Positions 23,730-32,900 of a DNA stretch of 64,000 nucleotides are shown here, piece after piece; position 1 is the first letter of the stretch, and each line of letters starts with the position of its first letter. The DNA comes from Sphaerisporangium krabiense (GTDB taxonomy: Bacteria; Actinomycetota; Actinomycetes; Streptosporangiales; Streptosporangiaceae). Below the pieces are notes generated by a model, which was not told the origin of the DNA, did not search any database, and saw nothing but the letters and a program-made list of their open reading frames with translations. Location of the stretch: assembly GCF_014200435.1 (NCBI RefSeq), contig NZ_JACHBR010000001.1:3813501-3877500 (forward strand), in the 5' to 3' direction. The translations under genes and the position numbers were made by a program.

Positions 23730-25280
23730 TCAGGCCTTGGTGACCAGGGAGCCGTCCTTGGCGACGATCGAGCCGGACCACAGGTTGGCGGCCGACTTGT
23801 AGATCGCGTAGGTCTCGCTGTCGAAGTACGGCGAGGTGCTGAAGTCGATGCGGCCGTTGGCGTCCGCGTCACCGATGAGGCTGGTGACACCGTTGATGTA
23901 GCCGAGACGCTTGGTGCTGCTGTACTTCAGGATCCAGGGGCCACCGGAGGAGCCGGCGGTCATGGAGCACTTCAGACCGATCTGGGCCTCGGCCTTGAAC
24001 GCCGCGGCGGGGGCCGCCGCGAAGGTCTTGCCGTAGCACCACTTCGGCGTGTAGCCCGTGAAGGCCTTGTCGCCGTCGGGGTGCGGAGCCGCCGGGTAGC
24101 CGAAGATGTAGACCGGCTGGCCGACCTTCTGGTTCCAGGTGAAGCCCTGGCCACCGACGTTGTCGCCCAGGCGACCCGCGTCCTTGTAGGACTCGACGAC
24201 GTAGGTCAGCTTGATGTACTTGGTGCCCGAGGTGACCTCGGCCTTGTACTTCAGGAAGTAGTGCTGGATCGTGTAGGCGCTGTCAACGATCTTCTTGTAG
24301 CCCGGACCGCTGTAGGCGTCGTACTGCTCCTTGGTGACGACCTCGGCCTTGACCCAGGGGAAGCTCTTCCACTTGGCCTTGGAGAAGTTCTCGCCGTGGT
24401 CCGGAGCCTTGTCGTACTCGTCCTTGGTGACTTCCTTGAAGCGCACCTCGACCTTGTCGCTCTTCTTGGTGCTCCACGGCACGATCTTCTCGGAGCCGGT
24501 GGGCACGGTCTTGACCGGAGCCTTCTCACCGAACTCGTCGACGAGCTTCTGGTAGTCCTGCGCCGAGATCTCGGTCTCGTCGATGAACTTGTAGCCGTTC
24601 CAGGCGTCGTAGGTCTCCTTGGAGACAGCCGTCCGGCCGCCGACCGCGATGCCGTTGTAGACGGTCACGAAGGCGTAGTCGCTGTCGAAGTCCTCGTACA
24701 CGGCGAGGTCGTAGTGCGTGTACGCGGCCTTGCCGACGTAGATGCCCCACGGAGCCTTGCCCTGGTAGTAGCCCGGGATGAACACCCAGTTGTCCAGAGC
24801 GCCGTTCTGGATGCCCTCGTCGAACACGCAGTGCCCGGCGGTCGCGACCAGGTTGTGGTACTTGCTCTGGATGGAGGACGCGGAGCACCAGTACTCCTTG
24901 TCACCCACGGTGAAGAACACCTTGCCGATGGTCTTCGGCAGGTTGATGTTCTTGACCTTGGTCGGGGTGACCTTCTCCTGGCCGATCGGCGGGACCACGC
25001 CGGCCTTGCCGTCGGGGGCGGCGTCGCCACCACCGAGCTTGACCTTGCCGGACACCTGAGCGTTGTCGGTGTACTGCGCGGCGGCCTTCAGGTTGGCACC
25101 GCTGTTGGCGGTCCAGTAGCCGGCGATGTTGCGGGCCTCGCTGGCGGACGCCAGGGAAACCGTCTTCTTGGCCGGAGCGGCGGCGGCGTTGGCCGAGGTG
25201 ACCAGGGTGGCGCCGATCATGCTGGTGGCGGCGATCGCTCCACCCAGGGGGAGGGCGAGACGCTTCACGCGGGTGTTCAC
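23730..25280 (-). CDS. Secreted trypsin-like serine protease with variable insert, paralogue D
   Basis: A 516-residue secreted S1-family peptidase, sister of C. The signal peptide and the first 200 residues are almost identical to C, as is everything after DAGRLGDNVGGQGF. The triad is His150, Asp201 and about Ser445 (MTAGSSGGPW). The insert (about 212-365) has the same repeat style, with AVSKETYDAWNGYK, EISAQDYQKL, KEVTKDEYDKAP and VVTKEQYDAYSGPGYKK, but many residues differ from C. GTG 25280 is the start, with AAGGAG upstream and alignment to C. A perfect CRP-type box lies 278 bp upstream and the shared element 40-60 bp upstream. Confidence 0.9.
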   Translation of the reverse strand: MNTRVKRLALPLGGAIAATSMIGATLVTSANAAAAPAKKTVSLASASEARNIAGYWTANSGANLKAAAQYTDNAQVSGKVKLGGGDAAPDGKAGVVPPIGQEKVTPTKVKNINLPKTIGKVFFTVGDKEYWCSASSIQSKYHNLVATAGHCVFDEGIQNGALDNWVFIPGYYQGKAPWGIYVGKAAYTHYDLAVYEDFDSDYAFVTVYNGIAVGGRTAVSKETYDAWNGYKFIDETEISAQDYQKLVDEFGEKAPVKTVPTGSEKIVPWSTKKSDKVEVRFKEVTKDEYDKAPDHGENFSKAKWKSFPWVKAEVVTKEQYDAYSGPGYKKIVDSAYTIQHYFLKYKAEVTSGTKYIKLTYVVESYKDAGRLGDNVGGQGFTWNQKVGQPVYIFGYPAAPHPDGDKAFTGYTPKWCYGKTFAAAPAAAFKAEAQIGLKCSMTAGSSGGPWILKYSSTKRLGYINGVTSLIGDADANGRIDFSTSPYFDSETYAIYKSAANLWSGSIVAKDGSLVTKA

Positions 25281-25319
25281 GAGGGAACTCCTTGGGCTGT
25301 CGTGGAACGCTTCTTGCGT

Positions 25320-25340
25320 CCCATGCGTCAGTAAAGGGAT
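25320..25340 (-). promoter_or_regulatory. Shared upstream element of the protease array (copy at D)
   Basis: Contains CCATGCGTCAGTAAAGGGAT, 40-60 bp upstream of the start of D, identical to the copy at C. Confidence 0.6.
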
Positions 25341-25557
25341 AGCCGGAAAGATACAGAGAAGATCTTGGTCATGACATCCCAAATCAGGGGTCTTTTGGAT
25401 CTTCGAGGGCCCGTGACTGTTCTGTGACCTTCTGCGGCCGCCGTTCTGGACCGGTCCGATATGAGTCGGACTCACCGTTCGCCCTGATCGCGGGGCGTGA
25501 AGTACTTGTGTGATGAAAAATGCGTAATCGGACAGTCGCTCACGGTATCGGGAGCGA

Positions 25558-25573
25558 TGTGACGGACATCACA
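25558..25573 (-). promoter_or_regulatory. Perfect CRP-type box upstream of paralogue D
   Basis: TGTGACGGACATCACA matches TGTGA-N6-TCACA exactly, 278 bp upstream of the start of D. The rest of the 563-bp gap 25281-25843 holds an inverted repeat GTCCGA-6-TCGGAC at 25454-25471 and the terminator of E, and no gene. Confidence 0.65.
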
Positions 25574-25784
25574 CTGCTTTGAGGGAGCCGATCCGCCCTT
25601 CCGCTACGTCTAACGGCCTCACATGAGGGTCTACGTCTCGTCAAGCCTTCATTCAGGGGTGGGCAAGCAACTAGGAACGCGCCAAAGCTCATCTATCGGA
25701 GATGTCTCCCGAATCAGGGCGAAGCCGTCGTATGTCCCAAATTGCTCGACCGTCGGTCGCCGCGCGGACGCGGGGCGACACGAA

Positions 25785-25815
25785 AGAGGGCCTGGCATCA
25801 CCTGCCGGGCCCTCT
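25785..25815 (-). terminator. Hairpin downstream of protease paralogue E
   Basis: AGAGGGCCTGGCA and TGCCGGGCCCTCT, a 13-bp stem with one G-T pair and a 5-nt loop, 29 bp beyond the stop codon of E. Confidence 0.75.
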
Positions 25816-25843
25816 GTGGTCTTCGTCGCGCGTCGCGGAGTCG

Positions 25844-27031
25844 TCAGCCCGTCTTCTCCCGGGCGGCGTAGGAGTACACGAGGTACGTCGCCGTGTTGAA
25901 CAGCGGGGAGGAGATGCCGTCGTTCCGGCCGTCGCCGTCCAGGTCCCACGTCAAGCTGTTCACGCCGTTGAGATAGCCGATCCGGCGTGTGGGGCTGTAG
26001 GCGATGAGCCACGGGCCTCCGCTGGCTCCCGCCGTGAACGCGCATCCCTTGAGAAGGACACCGTTGTTCAGCTCCCACTTCGGCGAGGCGATCTTGCTCG
26101 TCGCCTTCGTCGCACACGACTCCATCGTTCTGCCCGTGTAGGGACGGGTGCCGTCCGGGTGCGGCCCGGCCGGATACCCGAACGCGTACGCCGCGACCGT
26201 GTATCCCCGGTTCCACGCGAACCCCTGCCCGCCGACGCGCTCCTCCAGCCGTCCGGTGCTCACCCGCTTGTAGACCGGCTGCCCCTTGGCGTCCTTCTTG
26301 GGCTGCCGGTTCGCGTCCAGGTCAGGTTCCCACCGGTAGCCGTCGTGGACGGTCACGAACGCGTAGTCGTAGTCGAAGTCTCCGGTGACCGTGTACTTCT
26401 CGTTGAGGTGCAGGGTGTGACCGACGTAGACCCCGTACGGCGTCGCCCCGTTGCCCGTGTAGGAGGGGATGAAGATCCAGTACTGGACCGGCTTGCCGTT
26501 CTTGACGTCGTAGGCGCAGTGGCCCGCCGTGGCGACGATGTTGCCGTACTTGGCGTGCACCGACGAGGCCGAGCACCAGTACTCCGCGTCACCGTTGCGG
26601 AAGAACACCTTCCCCACGGTCGGTGGGAGGTTCACGTTCTTGGAGTTGGTGAGCCGCGCCACGGTCTTCGGGGGAGTGGAGCCCGTCAGAGCCGACGTCT
26701 TGCCGAGCGGTGTCTTGATGTTGTCGGTGGCGCCGGCGGCGGCCGGTGACATGGCGGGCGCGGAACCGCTCGTGCCGCCGCCCGTCTTCGAGGCCGCCGT
26801 CCGTAGCGCGTAGCTGTTGGCGTGCTTCAGGCGGTCGGGTGTCCACCAGTCCACGACCTTCTGCATGTCCGCGTCGCTCTGCGCGAGGGGAACGGACGTG
26901 ATGCCCTCGGGTGCCGCGGCCTGGCGTGTGGCCGACGCCCCGGCAGGTCCCGCGCCGGCGGACAGGACCACACACGCGGACGCGAGCGCGCCGCAGAGCG
27001 TGAGCGCGATCCGCTTCGCTCGGGGTGGCAT
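25844..27031 (-). CDS. Secreted trypsin-like serine protease, divergent paralogue E
   Basis: A 395-residue secreted S1-family peptidase, the most divergent member of the array. The signal peptide is KRIALTLCGALASACVVLSAGAGPAGASA. The triad is His171 (VATAGHC), Asp222 (DYDYAFV) and Ser337 (FTAGASGGPW). Instead of the long insert it has a short one of about 30 residues (YRWEPDLDANRQPKKDAKGQ) before the RLEERVGGQGFAWN block. The cysteine pattern also differs, with Cys306 and Cys330 near the active site. ATG 27031 follows GGAAGG. Neither the shared upstream element nor a CRP-type box was found before it, so its regulation probably differs. Confidence 0.88.
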   Translation of the reverse strand: MPPRAKRIALTLCGALASACVVLSAGAGPAGASATRQAAAPEGITSVPLAQSDADMQKVVDWWTPDRLKHANSYALRTAASKTGGGTSGSAPAMSPAAAGATDNIKTPLGKTSALTGSTPPKTVARLTNSKNVNLPPTVGKVFFRNGDAEYWCSASSVHAKYGNIVATAGHCAYDVKNGKPVQYWIFIPSYTGNGATPYGVYVGHTLHLNEKYTVTGDFDYDYAFVTVHDGYRWEPDLDANRQPKKDAKGQPVYKRVSTGRLEERVGGQGFAWNRGYTVAAYAFGYPAGPHPDGTRPYTGRTMESCATKATSKIASPKWELNNGVLLKGCAFTAGASGGPWLIAYSPTRRIGYLNGVNSLTWDLDGDGRNDGISSPLFNTATYLVYSYAAREKTG

Positions 27032-27171
27032 TTCATACCTTCCGGGGGTCAGAAGTGTGAAGACAATAGTGAAGGGCGATTTTTCCAGATCAACCACATT
27101 TCAGCACCTGACTTGGCCGACCTGGGTTCACTTCGTTATCGGACGTCTCGTCGATCGCGGTGGCGGGGGCC

Positions 27172-27206
27172 GGTAGGAGGCCGGGTGCGGGCCCGGGCCT
27201 CCTACC
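27172..27206 (-). terminator. Hairpin downstream of protease paralogue F
   Basis: GGTAGGAGGCC and GGCCTCCTACC, a perfect 11-bp stem with a 13-nt GC-rich loop, 16 bp beyond the stop codon of F. Confidence 0.75.
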
Positions 27207-27221
27207 ATGCCGTGGATCACG

Positions 27222-28730
27222 TCAGCTCGTCGTAAGCTTCCCGGTCCACAGGTTCGCCGAGTACTTGTAGACACCGTAGGTGTCGCTGTTGAAGTACGGC
27301 GTCGTGATGCGGTCGTACCGCTTGTTGCCGTCGGTGTCGAGAGTCAGGCTCACGACGCCGTTGACGTAGCCGGTCCGCTTGGCGTTCGAGTACTGGATCA
27401 GCCAAGGACCGCCGGTGGCACCGGGCGTGAAGGCGCACTTGATGGCCAGCTGCTCTTCCGCCTTGTACTTCGCGACGGCCGGGGCGGGGCCCGCCTGGCC
27501 GTAGCACCACTTCATGGTCTCGCCGGTGTAGACCTTGTCCCCGTCCAGGTGCGCGGAGGTCGGGTAGCCGAAGCTGAAGAACTTCGACTTCGTGCTCCGG
27601 TTCCAGCTGAAGCCCTGGCCGCCGACGTTGTCGCCGAGGCGGCCCGCGTCCTGGAACGTCCTGATGTGGAAGACGGTCTTGTAGTACTTGACGGTCGTCG
27701 TCTGCTTCACCCAGTACTTCACGAAGTAGTGGGTGATGGTGTACGCCGAGTCGACGATCTTCTTGTACCCGGGGCCCTTGTAGTTGTTGTACGTGACCTC
27801 GTCCACGATCTCCGTGGAGGTCTTGCGCGGGGCCTTGGCGTAGTTGACCTTGGCGTTCGCCGCGGGGGCCTTGTCGTACTCGTCCTTGGTGACTTCCTTG
27901 AGTACCTTCTTGCCACCCTTGGTGCCCCACGGAAGGACGACTTCGGAGCCGGTGCTCTTCGACCACGCGTCCGCGGTCTCACCGCCCTTCTCGTCGTACT
28001 TCTTCTGGTACTCGTCCTTGGTGATCTCGACGTCGTTCGCCCACTTCGGACCCTTGTAGGCGTCGTAGGTGGTCTTGTCGACGATCTTCTCACCGGTCTG
28101 CTTGACGCCGTTGAAGACGTTGACGAAGGCGTAGTCGTAGTCGTAGTCCTCGTACACCGAGAAGTCGGTGTGGAGGTTGACCTTCGCGCCCACGTAGACG
28201 CCCCACGGCGCCTTGCCCTGGTAGTAACCCGGGATGAAGACGAAGTTGTCGACGTACTTGTTCTTGTCGGTGTCGTAGACACAGTGACCGGCGGTCGCGA
28301 CGAGGTTGTGGTACTTCGACTGGATCGAGGTGCCGGAGCACCAGTACGGCTTGCCGTCGACCTGGAAGAACACCTTGCCCACGTTCGTGGGGAGGTTCAC
28401 GTTCTTCGACTTGCCCGCGGTCTTGCCGCCGGCGCCCTGCGGAGCGATCGAGCCGGCCTTGCCGTCGGCGGAGGCCTTGCGCGTGCTCGCCTTCATCTTG
28501 CCGGAGAGCGAGGAGTCCTCGAGGTAGCTCTTCGCCGCCTTCAGCTTGCTGGGCGTCCAGGACCCCGCGATGGCCTTCGCGTCGGTCCCGTTGTTCGCCA
28601 GCTTGCCCGACTTCACCGGGGCCGGTTTGGTCTGCGCGCTGGCGGAGGTGGTGAGGGTGGCGCCGATCATGCCGGTGGCGATGAGAGCACCACCGAGAGG
28701 GAGAATCAGGCGCTTTGCTCGGGTGTTCAT
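27222..28730 (-). CDS. Secreted trypsin-fold protein with insert, paralogue F, catalytic Ser replaced by Thr
   Basis: A 502-residue secreted S1-like protein. The signal peptide is KRLILPLGGALIATGMIGATLTTSASA. His149 (VATAGHC) and Asp199 (DYDYAFV) are conserved, but the nucleophile block is FTPGATGGPW, so Thr439 takes the place of Ser; the oxyanion glycines are kept. A Thr nucleophile would normally cripple an S1 protease, so low or no activity is expected (inference). The insert (about 210-360) has the same repeats as C and D: KIVDKTTYDAYKGPK, VEITKDEYQKK, KEVTKDEYDKAP and EIVDEVTYNNYKGPGYKK. ATG 28730 has AAGGAG upstream. It neighbours the SSI inhibitor gene, which is divergent with 267 bp between. 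Confidence 0.88.
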   Translation of the reverse strand: MNTRAKRLILPLGGALIATGMIGATLTTSASAQTKPAPVKSGKLANNGTDAKAIAGSWTPSKLKAAKSYLEDSSLSGKMKASTRKASADGKAGSIAPQGAGGKTAGKSKNVNLPTNVGKVFFQVDGKPYWCSGTSIQSKYHNLVATAGHCVYDTDKNKYVDNFVFIPGYYQGKAPWGVYVGAKVNLHTDFSVYEDYDYDYAFVNVFNGVKQTGEKIVDKTTYDAYKGPKWANDVEITKDEYQKKYDEKGGETADAWSKSTGSEVVLPWGTKGGKKVLKEVTKDEYDKAPAANAKVNYAKAPRKTSTEIVDEVTYNNYKGPGYKKIVDSAYTITHYFVKYWVKQTTTVKYYKTVFHIRTFQDAGRLGDNVGGQGFSWNRSTKSKFFSFGYPTSAHLDGDKVYTGETMKWCYGQAGPAPAVAKYKAEEQLAIKCAFTPGATGGPWLIQYSNAKRTGYVNGVVSLTLDTDGNKRYDRITTPYFNSDTYGVYKYSANLWTGKLTTS

Positions 28731-28766
28731 TGAGCTCCTTCTATGTCATGGGATGCCCGGGAAGGA

Positions 28767-28787
28767 CCCATGCGTACGTAAAGAGAC
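28767..28787 (-). promoter_or_regulatory. Shared upstream element of the protease array (copy at F)
   Basis: CCCATGCGTACGTAAAGAGA and one further base, 37-57 bp upstream of the F start. AAGATC occurs about 29 bp farther upstream, as it does at C and D. Confidence 0.5.
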
Positions 28788-28997
28788 CCAACGACCGTAC
28801 TCCGGCGATCTTGGCGCAAGTGGCCAAACCGGACAAATGTGGCGGTCTGTTATCTGCTTGTTATGAAACCGAGGGAACCGGAGAGATATCTGGTACGTCG
28901 AATCTTGCTCAACTAGCGGGGTTCGGGCGCTTGATCAAAGAAGGCACAGGTGAGAGGGGCGGCGAGCGCTCGACGTCCTGCTAGATAGGGGATTTCC

Positions 28998-29573
28998 ATG
29001 CATCGTCCGTCTGCGACTCCGACCCGCCGAACCCTCCTCACGGCCGCGGCGCTCTCCGCGACCGTCACCCTCCTGCCCTCACTCCCCGTCCACGCGTCCC
29101 CTTCGCCCGCCGCCGTGACATTGGCGCCCGCCACCGTGGCCTCGGCATCCACCGTCGTGACATTGGCGTCCGCCGCCGTGGCCTCGGCCCCGTCGATCCC
29201 GAGGCCGCTCCCCGGCGGCCCGGCCGCCCACGCCGTCGCCTGGCGCCCCCAGGCGAAGGGCATCAGCCGCGTGTACCTCCTCACGATCGCCCGCGGCGAG
29301 TCGGTCTCCCCCTTCGACCGCGTCGCTCTCCTCCAGTGCGGCCCCGCCGGCGGCACCCACCCCCACGCCTCCGACGCCTGCCGCCTCCTGGACAAGGTCC
29401 ACGGCGATATCTCCGAACTCCACGCCTCCCGCGACACCGCCTGCACCAAGCAGTACGACCCCATCACCATCTCCGCCGTAGGCGTGTGGGACAACCATCA
29501 CCACACCGTCGAACGCACCTTCGGCAACCCCTGCGAACTGAGAGCGACCACCGGGGCCGTCTTCGACTTCTAA
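28998..29573 (+). CDS. SSI-family secreted serine protease inhibitor, predicted P1 Lys
   Basis: A 191-residue precursor of a Streptomyces subtilisin inhibitor-like protein. The N-terminus has a Tat-like TRRTLLTAAALSATVTLL signal, then a low-complexity Ala/Val spacer (about 35-80) with a duplicated 14-residue unit. The SSI domain (about 85-191) has the expected cysteines: Cys114-Cys128 and Cys149-Cys179 by homology. The reactive loop reads CTKQYDP where SSI has CPMVYDP, placing P1 at Lys151 and P1' at Gln152. P1 Lys members of the family inhibit trypsin-like enzymes. It adjoins six trypsin-fold genes, so protection from or control of those enzymes is a reasonable inference. AGGGG lies six bases before ATG 28998. 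Confidence 0.9.
   Translation: MHRPSATPTRRTLLTAAALSATVTLLPSLPVHASPSPAAVTLAPATVASASTVVTLASAAVASAPSIPRPLPGGPAAHAVAWRPQAKGISRVYLLTIARGESVSPFDRVALLQCGPAGGTHPHASDACRLLDKVHGDISELHASRDTACTKQYDPITISAVGVWDNHHHTVERTFGNPCELRATTGAVFDF
29112..29195 (+). repeat. 42-bp in-frame tandem duplication in the inhibitor pro-region
   Basis: GTGACATTGGCG begins at 29115 and again at 29157, and the following bases through GTGGCCTCGGC repeat with few changes. The period is 42 bp (14 codons), giving two VTLA-x-A-x-VASA units between the signal peptide and the SSI domain. Confidence 0.7.
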
Positions 29574-29600
29574 GCCGCCGCGAACAGCGCGCAGCGTGGT

Positions 29601-29624
29601 GGGCCCGATACCGATATCGGGCCC
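29601..29624 (+). terminator. Terminator of the SSI-like inhibitor gene
   Basis: Perfect 10-bp stem, GGGCCCGATA and TATCGGGCCC, with a CCGA tetraloop, 27 bp after the stop codon and followed by GTCTTGCATT. Confidence 0.85.
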
Positions 29625-29900
29625 GTCTTGCATTGTCCTGGTTCGGTTCGACTCGAATGCATGCTTACGCCGCGTGTTCACCATGCGGCACTACAGCTAT
29701 GACTGATGCTGTCAATGTGTGAAATAAGATTATTATTGTGATCTTTATCATACTTGATCGTCTGATTAGACCGAGTTACGTTCCAGTCGATTTGTTCTGC
29801 GAGCTCAAGCGGCGTCATCTGCTCCCGTGTATAGGGCAGTCGCCGCGTGACTTGCATACGTTCAAGGTTGCGGCGGACGTCATTCGGAGGTCGACGGAAT
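29625..29900. other. A+T-rich intergenic region before the RHS gene
   Basis: No gene is supported. The part from about 29690 to 29800 is clearly A+T-richer than the rest of the window. TGTGATCTTTATCATA at 29737-29752 is a weaker CRP-like sequence, 164 bp upstream of the RHS start. The composition change marks the left edge of the polymorphic-toxin locus. Confidence 0.5.
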
Positions 29901-32900
29901 ATGCGACGCTTCTTTGCGCGGGCACGTAGACGTTGGCATCCGATAGGGTTTGGCCTGCTTTTGGTCGGCGCGATTCCGGGATTGTTATCGCTGGATGTCA
30001 CCCCGGTTTCGGCCGGGTCTGCCGAGGCTGCTCAGGTCGTGCTGGAGACGCCACGGCAGATGTCCGGATCGGCGGCAGGCCTGACGCACACGGTGGACAC
30101 GTCCGCGACACAACCACGTGAGAGCGACCCCGAAGACTTGAGGTCCACAGGACCGATCGGTGTAAAACCGGTTCCCAAGGGTGCCTTGCCGCGGGACGAT
30201 CGTAGATATCGCTCGACGACGGTGTCGAAGCCGGGTAAGTCGGCCGGCGAGTTTTCCCGAACCAGCATGGGATCGGGTGTGGCTCGTGCGGAAAGGTCGC
30301 AGCGAATGGCCCTTGCCTCATCCTGCGACGGCTACGCGAACTACAGCTCTTCAAGATCGTATACGCAGTACACGGTAGTGGTATACCAAGACAAGAAATG
30401 GCGTGCCACTCGTGCCGTCCCATCAGGTAACACCCCGTCGACATCCTCTACCTACTGGGAATTCTGGGGCAACTGCTCGGACCCGATGCGTCCGCCTACG
30501 ATCGTTGACGCCGCACCCGAAGATCAGATCACGGTCGACAGTCTGACTCCACTCCTGATGGCGTACGCGCGTAGTAACAACGGGACCTATGCCATTGACT
30601 ACTCGTTCACGGTGTGCCGGAACGCGGTCATGGCCGATCCTGGATGTGTCTCTTCCGGCTATCTGCCGGAGGAGGCCAATAGGTGGCGGGTGCCGAGCGG
30701 GTTCCTGGCTTGGGGAAAGCAGTACTGGTGGCGGGTGACCGCGAAGGACAGGTTCGACGATTCCACCACAGCGAAAACGCAGACCTTTGTCGTGGGAATC
30801 CGGCAGCCGGTACTCACCTCGCAGCTCTCCGCGCACGGCGTGAACGGCCAGGAGTTCCATCAGCTCGCGGGTAACTACACCACTACGTTCACCGACGCCT
30901 CCGTCCCGACAGCGGGACCTCCCTTGTCGGTCGTGCGGTCCTACAACAGCATGGATCCACGAAATGACGGCATATTTGGGGCCGGGTGGTCCACCCGGTG
31001 GGATATGAAGGCGTCCCTGGAGACCGCCGCGGACATCAGCACTCTTCTGGTCACCTACCCCGATGGGCGGCAGGTCAGGTTCGCCGCCAAGGGGGACGGC
31101 ACCTTCCAGCCGCCGGCCGGAATCCACGCCACCCTTGCCGCGGTGCCCGGCGGCGGATGGCGGCTGATGGACAAGTCGTCGACCTCCTATCTCTTCGACG
31201 CGCAAGGACGGCTTACCAGGGTCACCGATAGCCGCAACCGCGTACAAACCCTTTCCTACGGCGCAGACGGCAAGTTGCTGGCGGCGACTGGAATGGGCGG
31301 GCGGTCCTTGCACTTCGCCTGGAACGGCACCCACGTCGCGTCGGTATCGACCGACCCGGTGAACGGAACAGCGCTGACCTGGACCTATACCTATGAAGGG
31401 AACAAGCTCACCGCTGTCTGCTCACCCGTCCAACAGCCCAATTGTGTCTCCTACGCGTACGGCACCGGGTCCCAATACCGCAGCACGGTCTTGGATTCAG
31501 ACCCCTATGGTTACTGGCGCCTGGGGGAGAGCAGTGGCACATGGGCCGCCGACCTCGGTTGGGGTGCAGGAAACGCCCAGTACGACGGCGTGACCCTCGG
31601 TGGGGCCGGCGCTCTCGCGGGCACTGCTGACACATCGGCCTCCCTCAACGGCGGTCATCTGCAACTGCCCGCCAATGCGCTGCCCCGATTGGGAGACGAT
31701 CTTTCATTCGAGGCATGGTTCAAGACCACGCAGTCTGGCGTGCTGCTGTCAGCCACGTACATCACTGAGGAGCCCATCCTTTATGTCGGCATTGATGGCA
31801 AACTGCGCGCCCAGGTGGAGCTCACCATCGACCCCGAGACAGAGGATGTCGTCAGGTCACCCATCACGACCTCGGTGCCGGTGAACAACGGGCAGTGGCG
31901 GCACGTGGTGGTGACCTCGACGATGAACTCCACCAAGCTCTACCTGGACGGGGTATTGGCGGGCACGCTGCCTTCCGGCGGGCAGACGTTCTGGCGGGAA
32001 CTGGCCAGTGTCGGCAATGGAATGGTCATCACCGGAGCATGGCCCAGCACTCCCAGTAGCTCGAGTTGGGCATTCTCCTTTCCCTTCCGAGGAAGCCTGG
32101 ACGAGGTGGCTCTGTATGACAAACCACTCACACCGACCGAGGTCCAGGCTCACTACCAGGCCAGGATCGAGGTTCCGCACAAGCTGACGCGGATCACCCT
32201 GCCGTCGGGCCGGGTCTGGGCCGAGAACGTCTACGAGTCCGCGACCGATCGTTTGAAGACGCACACCGATCAGCACGGCGGTACGTGGCAGCTCGGCGCG
32301 CCTGCCTACAACGCCGACACAGGTATTTCCCGCGTGACGGTGACCGACCCGCACAACGGGACGCTGACCTACGACCATGACGCCTGGCGTGGGTATCGGC
32401 TCGTCAGGTCTGCGGACCAGAGAGACGAAGACACTTACTACCTGTATGACACGGGTGGATACCTCAGCAGCGTCATCGACAGGAACAGCAATAGCACCGA
32501 GATGTTCCACGACGAACGTGGAAACCTGATCGGGCAGAAGACCTGTCGTACCTCCGGGTCTTGTCAGACGGAGCACTTCGCTTACTACGTCAACACGAGC
32601 GACGTGTTCGACCCGCGCAACGACCAGTTACTGGCCCATCGCGATGCCAGGTCCTCATCGGCCACCGACGACACCTACGCCACGAAATGGGAGTACAACA
32701 CCTACGGCGACCTGACCAAGGAGACCGGCCCTGCCACCCCGGACTTTCCCAACGGCCGCTCGCTGACTTACGCCTATACCGACGGTACAGAGCCGGCGGC
32801 GGGGGGCGGTACAACCCCGGCAGGCCTGCTGAAGTGGGAGAAGGACGCCAAGAGCAACGAGACCTCCTACAAGTACACGGCGGCCGGTGACCGGGCGGAA

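Larger units (their letters stand above)
23655..25370 (-). repeat. Tandem duplication unit 2 (terminator, gene D, upstream region)
   Basis: Second copy of the unit described at 21587-23290, with matching flanks and a divergent central insert. Confidence 0.75.

Noticed and set aside
29636..29665. GGTTCGGTTCGACTCGAAT resembling a tRNA T-arm
   Set aside because: No acceptor stem, D-arm or anticodon arm can be built around it.
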